64,000 bases of DNA from Helianthus annuus (taxonomy: Eukaryota > Streptophyta > Magnoliopsida > Asterales > Asteraceae): the NCBI RefSeq assembly GCF_002127325.2, contig NC_035449.2:140493807-140557806 (forward strand), in the 5' to 3' direction. How positions within the stretch are numbered: position 1 is the stretch's first letter; each line of letters starts with the position of its first letter. A program made the translations under genes and the position numbers. Under the pieces are notes generated by a model. The model was not told the DNA's origin and made no database searches. It was given only the letters and a program-made list of their open reading frames with translations. This document shows positions 10,497-22,518 of the stretch, piece after piece.

Positions 10497-13441
10497 ATGG
10501 ACGATACGATGAAGCAATTTCAAGAAACGCTGATCGAGATTGAGACCGAAGCAGAGAATCTTCTACTTGCAAGGCATCAGGTAACTGGAAATATGTTTCC
10601 GTCACTTTGAGTGGAACATAATAACATATTCACATGCTTACAATCTTAATGAATTTGTGACGACAGTTAGTTGAGGATGATAGAATGAGAAATGGGAACA
10701 GGGAGGCATTGACTGCATTAAGGAAGCAGGCCCGAACGACAAAAACAAGTGTTCCTTCTCCTTTTAATTTGATGATGAATGAAATTGGTGTATCGAGGCC
10801 TCTAGTGAAGGAGATTTGTGAAACTTGCGGGAATCATGACTCCAAGGAAAAAACATGGTTGATGTTTTCTGGAACTGATATGTATGCTCGGGTTCCGTTT
10901 CATGCAGCTCATACGTTTTTGGAGACAGGTATGTTGGTTTCAACCATGTAACCAATTATCATAAAGTTACTACTTACTACGACCGTTAAACTTCATCACC
11001 AAAAAAAACAATAAGTTATCTAAAAGATGGAACACAACCAGACGTTCAGAAACCAAATGATCATAGAACAAATTCTAAGCCCAAAATCAAGCTCAGCATA
11101 AAAGCTAGAAATAACAAATTGTATGTTAAGCGTAACTTTTTTTTTATAGTAACGGTATCAATAAAGCAACGAAATCGATCACATAGAAAGTCATCATTAT
11201 ATATATTCTTAAAGTTATGCTTATATATTCTTGGAACACCATTGTGTTTTATGTATGAAATCAACCAACTTAACGTGTCTCTTAACTGGAGCTATGTTTT
11301 TCGTTCATTAATTACATTACACTTATATATATTTATGATTATGAATATGCAGACTATCTGTTGGTCCATGCAACAATTTTAACCTGAAAGTGAACGCGAG
11401 TTTCATAAAGTACATGCTTTGATCGATTAGTTGATTGCTGTAACTTTCTGTATTATAAAGATCATCTCATCGTATAGTATTCAACTTTTGCATGCGGGAT
11501 TCATTTGGAAAGTGGTGCATGTTCTTGTAGAAAATATGCTTCCTTTAGTACACACACACCTTCATGAATGTCATGGCCCACAAATTTAACCTGTATTTTT
11601 TACATCAGGCAAAGTTGATTTAAGATGTTTCACTATCTTTTTCCATGTATAGAAACCGGCCCACTACCAACATACATGCTAAATAACCTGAATCATCAAT
11701 AATACATGTTTGGACTCACTGACGAGAGAGTTGTCTTATCAATGCTTCAAAATAGTACCATTTGATAACGTCCAATATGTTTTATGCATTCATCTGTTCT
11801 TAATCAACTAGTGAAACGGTTATTTATTTGTAATATTTGTATTTAAATGTAGATCACATGAGGCTTGACTTTGATGTTAAGAAACTACAAAGTTACGTAA
11901 AGGAGAAGTCTTTTTTGATATCGGAACAAGGTGTTCTTGCTGACAAGATTGGTCCCGGCGTTTTAAAGTCATTGGTGACATTACAAGACAGACCAAAGTA
12001 AGTTTTGTTGACTTAATGTGATGGTCAAACCCCTTGCTCTAGTGATCAACGAGTATTGTTTTGTAGAGGTGACAAGATGGGCGGGATGGGTGACGGTTGA
12101 ACACAAGTTTGAATTGCGACAACTCATTTTAGCTGATAAATTTAATTGACCCGTCTTGTAAGACCAAACACAACTCAAGTCAACCCATCAACAAGTAAGT
12201 AAATGGGTCGAAATTGACACTCTTTGAAGATCCCTGTTGTCACTTTTTAACAATCACATTATTATAGTTACTATTATTTACTTTTAAACCCGGAAACTGA
12301 AGACGCATGTACCCACACACGAGTCACTGCTTAGCGGTTGTTATCAAATTTACATAGTTATCAATTTCTGTTTCTAATATTTAAATATGTATATTTTCTG
12401 GTTTTTATATCCAAATAGTTTTCTCTGTTTAAATTTAAATTCTTATCTTGACCCCAAGCACAATTAATCTTCGCAATCCCGAGTTTACAGTCTACGGATG
12501 ACATGGGACCGTTGGTAATCCAGTCCCATACCCGATTGTAAAACCGTGTTCATACCAACCGGGTAATTATCCGTCATGTATCAGTTATACCCGTCAGTTT
12601 GTAATTGAGTAAATTGCCATTTTAGTCCCTGAGGTTTGACTAAAATTGCCACTTTAGTCCAAATAGTTTTTTTCTTGTCATTTTAGTCCAAATAGTTTTT
12701 TTTCCTGCCACTTTAGTCCCTTATTTTCGTCATTTTTTGCCACCCCATCACAACCTTCTATCATCGCCACCACCTGCCTGCACCGTCACCACCCACCCAC
12801 CCCACCACCATCACCACCCATCATTTCCACCACCACCGGCCACTTTTCCGCCACCCACGTCATCAACCAACATCACCGCCATCATCGAAACCAGCAACCA
12901 CCGCCATCATCTTCACTATAAGCTGGCACACCACCATCCCGATACCGTCGCACCTGCAAAAAGAGAAAGAAAAATGTGATTTGACCAAAATTCACGTAAG
13001 TTAACTAAATGTTTTGAATGGAGTTAGTGGGTTGATGAAAATGGCAAAAAACGACAAAAGTCAGGGACTAAAATGGCAGGAAAAAAATTATTTGGACTAA
13101 AATGGCAAGAAAAAAACTATTTGGACTAAAGTGGCAATTTTGGTCAAACCTCAGGGACTAAAATGGCAATTTACTCTTTGTAATTTGTTAAAACACACCC
13201 ATTGGGAATTCCAAATACTTTCTTACTATTTGTTATTTTTTTTAATCTCCAGTCCCACGCCCAAATACCCTGTTCGAAATGTTTCGGGTTTACTCGTTGG
13301 GTTTGGTTTCGGATTCATTTGCCATCTCTAGTTTACATGCATGACTGAGCTTATTTGCCTTATAAAATGTTGATTATCGTGTGTTCTGTTGTTCTAATCC
13401 CAACCTTTATCTGCCATTCATTCAGAAGAGACACCAATTAA
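10497..13441 (+). CDS. PDRG1-like protein (p53 and DNA-damage-regulated protein 1, prefoldin-like)
   Basis: Four coding exons can be built: 10497-10580, 10667-10928, 11853-11997 and 13426-13441. Introns 1-3 have GT-AG ends (GTAACT/GACAG, GTATGT/GTAG, GTAAGT/TTCAG). The protein of about 168 residues has an N-terminal helical stretch with the RMRNGNREALTALR motif, then KTSVPSPFNLM and CETCGNHDS. A C-terminal part with VPFHAAHTFLE and GVLADKIGPGVLKSL follows. This matches my recollection of the short plant homologues of PDRG1, a prefoldin-like chaperone subunit. If intron 3 is not removed, a TAA at 11999-12001 ends the protein almost at the same place. Intron 3 holds a foldback element (12607-13176). 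A poly(A) signal AATAAA is at 13654. Frame and splice sites are intact, so it is probably functional. Confidence 0.85.
12607..13176. mobile_element. Mutator-type foldback element in intron 3 of the PDRG1-like gene
   Basis: A 570-bp foldback beginning GAGTAAATTGCCATTTTAGT and ending with its complement. It is flanked by a perfect 9-bp target duplication TTTGTAATT (12598-12606 and 13177-13185). The arms hold repeated GCCA(C/T)TTTAGTCC words. The middle is CCACC-rich and gives a meaningless Pro/His-rich frame. It lies between the donor at 11998 and the acceptor near 13425, so it would be spliced out. Confidence 0.88.
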
Positions 13442-13690
13442 AACACACTCTACAGAAGAAACCAATTGTAACAAAGCAAATACAGAAGCTTTTGTGTGAG
13501 TGTACCGATGAAATCACTTGAAGATACTACGTCGTGAACCAATGAATTTCTGGTTCATCTAGGTTAGCTAACGGGTCAAAACGAGCAACACTTAAACGGG
13601 TCAACTTTGTTTGTCGATTATGTAAAAGAATTATAATTAAGAAATGTTATGACAATAAAAGTGTTTGTTTTGGTTTTGTAACACATGGTA
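13442..13690 (+). terminator. probable 3' UTR and poly(A) signal of the PDRG1-like gene
   Basis: Transcribed-looking sequence after the last stop, with AATAAA at 13654-13659 followed by a GT-rich stretch (GTGTTTGTTTTGGTTTTGT), the usual arrangement at a plant cleavage site. The end position is an estimate. Confidence 0.4.
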
Positions 13691-14082
13691 TCTTGGGGAT
13701 TTCTAGGTATTCTGTCAACATCTGCAGTTAATAATGTCAAATGGATGAAACAAGTACTGAATTATAAACATGTCATCGTGATGATGTTTTTGGGTGTGAA
13801 GATGTATCAACCGTTCATATATTTTGTTTGACATATGATATGTCACTTGTCGTTTATCTGTGTGGTTCTATAATTATTAAAGTGTCATATGTTGACAAAG
13901 TATCTAGTTTTTTTGTGGTCCCATGTTTGTTTATGATTTTACCATAACGACATAGCATAGTAAGAACGTGTTTTTATTTTTATTTTTTGTATCCTGCAAC
14001 CGAGTTACAAAGACACAGAAAATTGTAGAATCTCACAAGGGTAACTCAAATCGGTCGAGTTTATGTATTAAAAAAAACATTT

Positions 14083-14307
14083 TTTTTTGAACGGCTAACT
14101 GCTTTCCACGTGTAAACCCACCCTTTCGGAGCTATGTCCAAAGGCCGACAACTCGACCACCGCTAGAAAGCATAGCACACCCCTGATGCACGGGAACCCC
14201 GTGGAATGGGTAAATCCTCGCCCCCCGTTGGACTCGAATCCGGGTTGAATCCCGAGCCGAGCCTTCACCCGGATGTCACAACCACTGCGCTGCAGATGGA
14301 AGCACAT
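14083..14307 (-). mobile_element. tRNA-derived SINE
   Basis: On the - strand the element starts near 14307 with a box A-like AGCGCAGTGGTTGTGACATC and a box B-like GGATTCGAGTCC about 40 bases later. It ends in an A-run (T-run at 14081-14088 on +). A target duplication TAAAAAAACATTT flanks it (about 14069-14082 and 14308-14320). RNA polymerase III promoter boxes plus an A-tail plus a duplication define a SINE. It encodes no protein. Confidence 0.85.
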
Positions 14308-16159
14308 AAAAAAACATTTATTTGTTAATTTTACCCTACCGCAGAGTCACAATGAGTAAGTAAACCATAGAAGAGTCGGCATGGCCGTCTCCGAGAACTT
14401 TAAAAAAATTCAGGCTCTGAACAACATATAAAAGTGGCCCAAAATTGTGATCGTGGGAAAGTGAATTAAAAAAAAAGATATAGGTGCTGTAGTCAAACCT
14501 TGAACTTGACACCTGCAAATTATCTTGAAATGGTTTTCTTCAATTCACCACCAACATTTTTATGTATGATAGATGGATACATATACTAAATATATAATTT
14601 AATATGTATATAAAAGCTTATAAAAACCTTTCGGACCCTTTGAAAATTTGGGCCTCGTGCGACGACATGGTTTGGACGGCCCAATAGCCGGCCCTGAGAG
14701 TCTGGTAACCCTATTAGTTCATGTATGAAGATGTTTTCTGTCAGTTTTACTCTACGTCCGAGTTAATATGGCCAAGAAAACTGTAGATTATCATAGGGGT
14801 AACTTAATCGGATGAGTAAGTTTTAGACTGAGAGTAAAGTATTAACATATACACACACCACACTAAGTTGGGTTTTATATGAGGTGATATTGGTCTTCAA
14901 TTTTTTTCCATTAGTCCTTTTTTTTAAATGATTTGGTTTATAAACATGTTTGTGATTTAAGGAAATCTTGGACATGTTTGATGCTTAGTAAGTAAGCTAC
15001 ATTAATGCTCATCATATTGTTGGTTATATTGTTGTGAGTTTTTAAAGGTGTCATAGTACATGGAACCATCAAAGTAAAACTTTCTGTCAATCTTTTTCAA
15101 TCCATGGAGATGGGGGATGTTGACAAAGTGAAAAAGAAATACTAGCATGTGATGCGTAGCTACTTTATGTGTTTGTTCTACTTGTATTCATGGAGGTTCA
15201 CCATCAACAGTAAACTGATCAAGACATTGCATATGCGTTGCCTCTCCCCCATTCATTACAGATATTGCCAACGCAAATGTCACGGGCATGGGGCGTGATC
15301 TACACGCTTGTTCATTCACGTGTGGTGGTCAACTAATTTACTCGTATTATTTGTTTGATATAATGCTACGCATTATATGAAACGACATTCTATTGTATTC
15401 ATCCTCGAGTGTCTAAACCACATGATTGTTAGCTCGTACGAGCTCCTATTTCAACCATGGGCATGGATATGAAACAACATTCTAATTTATGCCTAATTGA
15501 ACTAGAGGAGTTCAAGAATGGTGTTGCTAAATCTACCACATTTTCTTAATTTTACTAAACTTACTCCCAAAGGTCAAGTCTATAAAATCAATGCTTTGGT
15601 TTATTTTTGGGAACAAACCAATACATATACTCATGGCATTCGCACGTGTTCGCTAACATATGTTCATGAGTGTTCGGTAACATAATGTCTGGATGGGTTC
15701 GTGTTTGTTCATCCATGTTTGCTAAGACAATATTTCTTCTAGTTTTGGTAATAATTTTAAGAAAGACAACATTCTTTCACATGAAGTATGGTGTAAAGAA
15801 AAAAAAAATTAAGTTATTATTCCTTTTTTTTTTTTGTAAAAATATGAATGATTGATCAAAAGTCGTTTATAAAAGGCTAAAACAAAAAAGGAACTAATTG
15901 AATAATATATTTAGACATGCACGATAAAAATAAGAAAGCAATACGAGAAAGTAGATTCTTTATCTAATTAATATTTAATTTAATAGTAAATTTGGAATGG
16001 TCACAAACATGTATGTTTAACTTTACTTCATGTATGTATAAGTTTGGCTTAATTTTATTGATAATTATCGCCGTTAAAAAAGAAAGAAAGATCTAATTGA
16101 TATACATGTTTCTCGAAGTTTACAAAACTAACTCTTTTTAAATTAACTTTGGTAAAAGT
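14308..16159. other. no gene seen
   Basis: Intergenic AT-rich sequence. A GC-richer phrase near 14640-14700 (GGCCCAATAGCCGGCCCTGAG) looks like a decayed transposon edge. No conserved frame was found on either strand. Confidence 0.4.
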
Positions 16160-18370
16160 TCTTACGGTGTATTGCAATATTGGGGCGTTTATCGTATTGG
16201 GGTGTTTAGCGGTATCCGATTGCCGTTTGGAGGGCCATGTATGTCTCACTTGTTTTATGTTAATGATGCTATCATTACGGGGAATTAGTCTTGGTTTAAT
16301 GTCAGGAACATATTTAGATTGTTGAGAAATTTTCATCTATGCTCAGGCCTCAAAATAAATTTAAGGAAATCTTCTTTGTTCGGGGTAGGGTGGAGATGGA
16401 GGAGGTGACAGAAATGGCATCGATTTTAAGATGTAAGGTGGATTCGGTGCCTTTTAACTATCTTGGGCTTATGGTGGGGTCTAATATGAACATAATTGCC
16501 ATTGAAAGCCGGTATATGATGTTGTAGAGGCTCGGCTATCCCGCTGGAAAGCTTCTATGCTGTGTATAGGTGGCCAGGTTACTCTTATTAAGTCGGTCCT
16601 AGAAACTCTTCCTAATTATTATTGCTCTTTGTATAAAGCGCCCCCAAAAATGATTGAGGATTTAGAGACTCTAATTAGAATATTCTTGTGGGGTGGGTCA
16701 GCTAAGTTTAGGAAAATGCATTGGGTAGTTTGGGAACGGGTCACTACTCCTATTGAATCGGGTGGGCTTGGTTTAAGGAGATTGAAAGATATAAATTTTG
16801 GTTTTTTGTCAAAGTGAATATGGAGATATAAGAACGAACCATCATCTTTATGAAGGAAGACCATTGATGCAATTCATGGGCGCTAAGGGGTGGTTAGGAT
16901 TGCTAGTTAGTGGAAATATTTCAGGGGTTTGGATTAATATTGTTGGGTGGGAGTTGAGAATGTTGATTTATGGAGTTCGGATTCACCGGTTGATAAAAGG
17001 TGAAGTGGGTAATGGCGCTCAAATTCGCTTCTGGAACGATCCTTGGGTGTGCTCGAAACCATTACTTTTATTGTTTCTCAATCTGTATCGGTTAGAGGTG
17101 GATAAAAGGGTGTTTGGTTAATCAACGGTTTGATTATGTTGAGCATAAATTTTTGGGATTGTGGTAGTGGTCTAGGCCACCGGGGTCTAGCGTAGAAATT
17201 AGTGAGTGGAATGCTCCCATGTCTCTGATAGATGCAGTTACTTTGATTATAGAGATGAATGGAGGTGGATGGGTGATGCTAGTGGAACCCTTTCAGTCAA
17301 GACGGTTAAAGGAGCTTTGCTTTCGAGTAGGGAAGCCAATTTTATTTTTTGTTATGAATTGGGGTAAATGGATAGGGCTGGCAATTTTACACGAATACAT
17401 GAATACACGACACGAACCTACACAAAGTTAACAGGTATCGTGTATGACCTTAACAGGTATCGTGTACCAAACAGGTAGACACGAGATTACCTGTTAATTT
17501 TCGTGTATAAACAGGTTAAATACATGTTTATCTGTTAATACCCGTCAGTACATGATAAGAAATTAAATTAAATAAAACTCATCAGCCATGTGCGTGTGGG
17601 TTCCTTAATTCCTTTCTATTTTCATTCCTCAATCAATTCAAAAAAAAAAAAAACCCTAAACTCCTTCTGTAACTCTCAGATAGCATGCCGTGTTCGTGTT
17701 TTTGTTCGTGTTAACAGGTAAGTTTCGTGTATAACAGTCGAACAATCGTGTTAACAGGTAATTTCGTGTATATCGTGTCGTGTTCGTGTTTGAAAAAAGG
17801 ACACGATAAGTTATCGTGTCGTGTTCGTATATGGGATTTCGTGTATCGTGTCTTATCGTGTACGGATATACACGATATGCCAGCCCTATAAATGGATGCC
17901 AAAAAATGCAACATATTTGTTTGGAGCTGAGATGGACCGTATCCTAACTATCGATTCACTACTTAAAATAAATATCCATGTGACGGATCAGAGGGGTCTT
18001 TTCTATGACATCGAAGTCGAATCAGTGCTTCATCTTCACACTGGATGTTTATTCGCGGCTGTGGTTTGGCAAAGTATTGGTTCGTGGTGCAAGGTTGGCT
18101 TTATGCCTTCTCGTTAAGGATATCCCGAGTTTTTATAAAGATTTAGGCAGCCGCGATGTTGGTGTATATGGGTTGCTAGGAACGATAAAAGGTTCACTAA
18201 TAAAGATGTGAAGGTTGAAGACATCATTATAAACATTAAAGCGCTTAGTTTTCATAGGTTCAAGAATAGATGAAAATATAGAGGTGTTAGTTGGGAGGAT
18301 TGGTGTAATTTTAAATTGACGGAACTTGGCTTGTGTAGTGTCTTTGGCGGCCCGGTTTCGGAGGGAAAAC
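16160..18370 (+). pseudogene. decayed L1-type LINE ORF2
   Basis: Broken + strand frames follow the order of a plant L1 ORF2. A degraded reverse-transcriptase core near 16230-16330 has the catalytic YADD replaced by YVND. The thumb region follows (FNYLGLMVGSNMN), then GGQVTLIKSVLETLPNYY near 16563 and FLWGG near 16680. A zinc-binding region resumes after 17888 and a terminal WEDWCNF-like motif lies near 18290. Stops and frame shifts are frequent. A hAT MITE at 17373-17888 splits it. The conserved 3' tail seen in the other two LINEs is absent, so the 3' end is also lost. Confidence 0.8.
17373..17888. mobile_element. hAT-type MITE inserted in a LINE
   Basis: A 516-bp element with terminal inverted repeats TAGGGCTGGCA and TGCCAGCCCTA. 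A perfect 8-bp target duplication TAAATGGA flanks it (17365-17372 and 17889-17896), diagnostic of hAT insertions. The interior is full of ACACGA/TCGTGT words in both orientations, which look like subterminal binding repeats. It carries no transposase. Removing it with one duplication rejoins the LINE zinc-binding region, so it is younger than the LINE. Confidence 0.92.
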
Positions 18371-18949
18371 ACAAGGATTGAATCACAACATAAAGTTTAA
18401 AGTTTATTCATTGAATCTTGAATATATATATTTAAATCTTTTCTTAACTGTGAACTAAAATTTGATGTTAAAAAACGTAATATTATCATTAACATTAAAT
18501 AAAAAAATATTAACTAATATTTTCTGTAATTATCAATTAAATTGAATTCAAAAATTTTGAAATAGTAAATGGTTTCAACTCTAATTCAAATTCAAATTCC
18601 GTAATTAATCATTTCCTTATCACAAATTTTGAATTAAAAATACATAAGTTTGTCATTTAGATTAAAAAATATAATATTTATACCTTGGGAAAAGATCAAA
18701 TAGGAAGTTTACTTTGGGTAAGAAGTGTAAGAAGCAAGTATTCTTGCGATGGAACTTGAGAAACCGATTGAAACGAGTACTTTTCTTATCAAATTTCTAT
18801 GATTCTAAACTTCTCTTGATGTATTCTTGCGTTTGGACAACATTTTTGTTCCAATTTTATTAAGAAATCAGTGGTAAAAAGTTGTACAGTAGGTGTTTGA
18901 CAAAATGTCTCAAAGAAAATTACAAAACAATTTTCAGTTTAAACTTTCG
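18371..18949. other. no gene seen
   Basis: Strongly AT-rich intergenic sequence between the LINE remnant and the minisatellite, with no recognisable frame or element ends. Confidence 0.4.
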
Positions 18950-19665
18950 TTTAGAATTGTGCTTTACAAAATTATGAAAAAACTTATTTTTGTGTGTTTT
19001 TTTGTTCATTGCGTTTAAAAAAATGAAAAAGCAACGTTTTTTTCCATTGCGTTTTTCAAAAGAATGAAAAAACACTTTTTTGTGTGTTTTTTGTCTATTG
19101 TGTTTTACAAAATAATGAAAAACACAGTTTTTTTTGTCCATCGCATTTTACAAAAGAATGAAAAAAAAATTCATTTTTTGTGAGTTTTTGTCCATTGCTT
19201 TTTAGAAAACACAATTTCTTTTGTGTTTTTAGTCAATTGCGTTTTAGAATAAACAATTTCATTTGTGTTTTTAGTTAATTGCGTTTTAGAAAGAACACTT
19301 TCTTTTATATTTTTAGTCAATTGCGTTTTAAAGAAGACACTTTCTTTTATATTTTTAGTTTATTGCGTTTTAGAAAAAAACACTTTGTTTTGTGTTTTTG
19401 ATCCATTGCGTTTTAGAAAAGATATTTATTTGTGTTTTTGTCCATTGCGTTTTAGAATAACATTTTCTTTTGTGTTTTTAGTCCATTGCGTTTTAGAAAG
19501 AACACTTTGTTTTGTGTTTTTGATCCATTGCGTTTTAGAAAAAAATACTTTCTTTTATGTTTTTTGTCCATTACGTTTTAGAAATAACACTTTCTTTTGT
19601 GTTTTTAGTCCATTGCGTTTTAGAAAGAAAAGCATTTTTTATGTTTTTTGTCCATTGCGTTTTAC
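18950..19665. repeat. minisatellite, unit about 45-58 bp
   Basis: About fourteen head-to-tail units, each with GTCCATTGCGTTTTAGAA followed by an A-rich link, CACTTTC and TTTTGTGTTTTT. Unit length varies by short indels. The apparent reading frame over 19265-19723 (a repeated NCVLE-type peptide) is a by-product of the repeat and has no sign of being a gene. Confidence 0.85.
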
Positions 19666-20098
19666 GCATCTAGGTTATCGAAAACTTGTTTTAAAAAATA
19701 TAGCAACAGTGTACTCGTTTTAAAAATAATAAAACGCTCGTTTTTATGGTGCAATTTTTATAAGAAAATAATGTCGTATGAAAAAGTTATTATTAACGTT
19801 TTAAAAACGAAGGAGAATTGAAGGAGAGAGGAACTATTAACTTGGATGGACTAGAATACCCTTTAGATCTCACGCGCCTCCTAGTTTTTGTTAAATTTTA
19901 TTCATTTAATACAAGCCCTTGATTACTCGATTGATAGTCAAGATTACTTTCTATCATTTCTACACAAATAAACTTTCTATTATATCCTAACCCATTATAT
20001 CTTTCCTAACTTATTAAAAGTATCTTTCATAACTTATCAAATAATTTTAATTTTATTATTAAATTGTATATAGTAGAAAATCATTTTTGAGTTCAATT
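19666..20098. other. no gene seen
   Basis: AT-rich sequence between the minisatellite and the LTR at 20099. No coding signal was recognised. Confidence 0.4.
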
Positions 20099-20577
20099 TG
20101 TAGGATCGGTTTCGGACCCAATTGAGTCTATCAGAAGAACTTTTCCTGATTTAGAAGAACTTTTCCTGATTTGAACGGCGGAAATAGACAAATCAGGTTC
20201 AATTCACCGAGTATTCACTTTTAACTGTTGATTCTATTGATTTTGATGACGTTTACAATCGAGTCAACACTTCGGCAGCACTTTGTGGCTCACCGGAAGA
20301 CAATCACCCAAAACTATGTTCTAATTTCGCTCTAAATGACAATCTATATATAGTTGTCCTGATTTCGCTCCAACATGCATGAACAACAGGAGCGAAATCA
20401 ACATTTTTTATCATGAGCGAAATCAGGCTCTAATGGGTTTTGGGCGGAATCAGGCTAATGAGGTTTCGCTCCAAATGACAAGAACCTATATACAATTTCT
20501 TGATTCTCGTGCCCTGTTCTATCCTACATAACTCAAGACTCGATACAAGACAAAGTCGACAGATGTATGCACCAACA
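20099..20577 (-). repeat. 3' LTR of the Gag-only element
   Basis: 479 bp, nearly the same as the 5' LTR. Differences include a 19-bp tandem duplication of the AGAAGAACTTTTCCTGATTT phrase (about 20131-20171), loss of a short piece near 20480, and scattered base changes. The divergence suggests an old insertion compared with the gypsy element at 40192. Confidence 0.9.
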
Positions 20578-22518
20578 GACTCCCCCTCAGATGTTGACGA
20601 GTCTTCGCATCTTCAGTCTTTATCAGTCTTCTGAGCTTCTCTTCGAAGTATTTGACGTTGAAAGCATCCTCAATCTCTATCTCTTCTCTTTCATCTTCAA
20701 CAAACTCTTTCCCTTGGATGTTGATCTCTGGATCAGAACCTGACTCTTTGCAACTCAGACTCCCCCTCTCAATCAGCTGGGATCGCGGTCTGGCTTTCAC
20801 AAAATCAGAATCTTTTCCTAGCTCTTATCCTACAAAACTCTACCACAAACATAAGTTTTATGACAAACATTTAAGCATTCAACTACTACTTGAAGATCCT
20901 ATCACAACCTGATCTATCAATTAGTTTCTGATGAACCACTTGTAGAAAAAATATATTTAAGACTTTTGATGACCACTTGTATGATATAAACTATCAAGAC
21001 ACACTCTCCCAAACCAAATGTCATCATGTTTAGCACTTGAATTTTGAAAATCAGCTTTTTAACATCAGTTGTTGAAAATCTTTTTGTATTTTTTTTTCAA
21101 AATTTAAGCTAAAACACACCGAAAATCTTTTTGGTTTTTTTTTTCGAAAGAACAAGATGCATAAATGAAATATTTACAGAAAATATTTTTGTGAGTTTGT
21201 GCAAGAGGATCATATCAGTTTTTGAGACACATCACCGACACCGTTAAGCTTGATTTCATTTTAAGCTCTAAACAATTCACCTAGATTGTCAGTATTTGTC
21301 CTCTTAAATTTTCACACAAAATTCAACTGTTTCGAGATATGCTATTAGTGTCTTAATTACTTAAACATATTCGAGTGTCCCACCACTTGAATATACTCCC
21401 ATATCCAGATCCCAATATTCAGTCTTACAGGTGAGTATACCACAGATGATATCTGTAAAGGGGTTAAATTGCGAGGGCCGTGAGAGCTCAGGTCGATACT
21501 TCCGTATACGCAAAGAGATGATGGCTTCGACTTTCGGTGTGTCCCCTTTAGAGGATCTTTTTGTTACAACAGCAGTGACTATCAATTTTATTGTTTAATC
21601 AACTTGCTGAGGGCGAGCTTATATTTCAAAGCTTTTGCATAAAGTATTATCCGGGGACTAGGTCAGTACTTCCATACAGCAGAAGTCCCGAGATAATACC
21701 CCAGATATCACTGAGCATAAAGACCTAGTATCTCAGAATAAGGGACCTTTCAAACAAGATTTCAGGGGTTACCTATATATCCAAGAAGTTGTTACCCACA
21801 AAATAAGCAAGTTTGAATTTTTAGATTTATATCTCGTCACAATTTACTAAGTGTGTAAAAACCTACCGACACATCCGCAGTGAGATTGTTTATCACATTT
21901 TTAACTTTACATTTCTTTAGCGTGTTGTGATAATCCACTGATGTACTATCATTTCCTCTTCTATGCAACAAAAACTCATTTTGCATTTTATCATGTTTTT
22001 GACTTTTTCAAATTTTCTAATGTTTTTGGATTTTCTGAAATTTTCTACTTCCCCTAAAATGCAAACATATTAAAGAAAATTTGAAAACAAACTGTACAGA
22101 AAATTTGACAACCGATATCAAATTGCTTCAGTTCGCCATCCACTTGGCATAAACAATCAGAACTCCCCCTATCAGCAAACTATTTTCCCATTTAGATTTT
22201 AAAACACTTAAGTTTGTTTTAATCAAAATGGTTTTTTCCGGAAAATAAGTTTTGTTGATTATACCACTTGTAGGTATACTATTTGTAAGTTTGGGGATGT
22301 GCTTCACCATATTGTCTTTCAATCAATTTTAGGAAAATGCAAGTACAAATTAATGTCCTTGATTTACCATATGCAATAATGCATAATCAAACTTCTTACC
22401 ACTTGTAAATAAACACTTTTACCGTTTTTATGATGACATTACCGTATTAAATTTCTCAAGAAAGATGCCAATTCATGCTCCACTCTTACCAACCTGTGAG
22501 CTCCGGCAAGTCAGGTTT
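20578..22518 (-). other. internal non-coding part of the Gag-only element
   Basis: This region occupies the place of pol but shows no enzyme motif in any frame. It contains two further polypurine-like runs (complements of ACTCCCCCTC near 20760 and ACTCCCCCTA near 22163). Small frames at 21361-21585 and 22128-22322 are not recognised. Confidence 0.6.

Noticed and set aside
10764..10955. - strand frame over PDRG1 exon 2
   Set aside because: Antisense shadow of a conserved exon with proper splice sites.
12737..12979. Pro/His-rich open frame
   Set aside because: Product of CCACC repeats in the loop of a foldback element inside an intron.
14221..14300. Possible tRNA gene (box B-like sequence)
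   Set aside because: The surrounding structure, A-tail and target duplication show a SINE, not a folded tRNA; the same holds for 56452-56681 and 57205-57418.
19265..19723. 152-residue open frame
   Set aside because: It is the translation of a tandem repeat; no conserved domain and the unit repeats at the DNA level.
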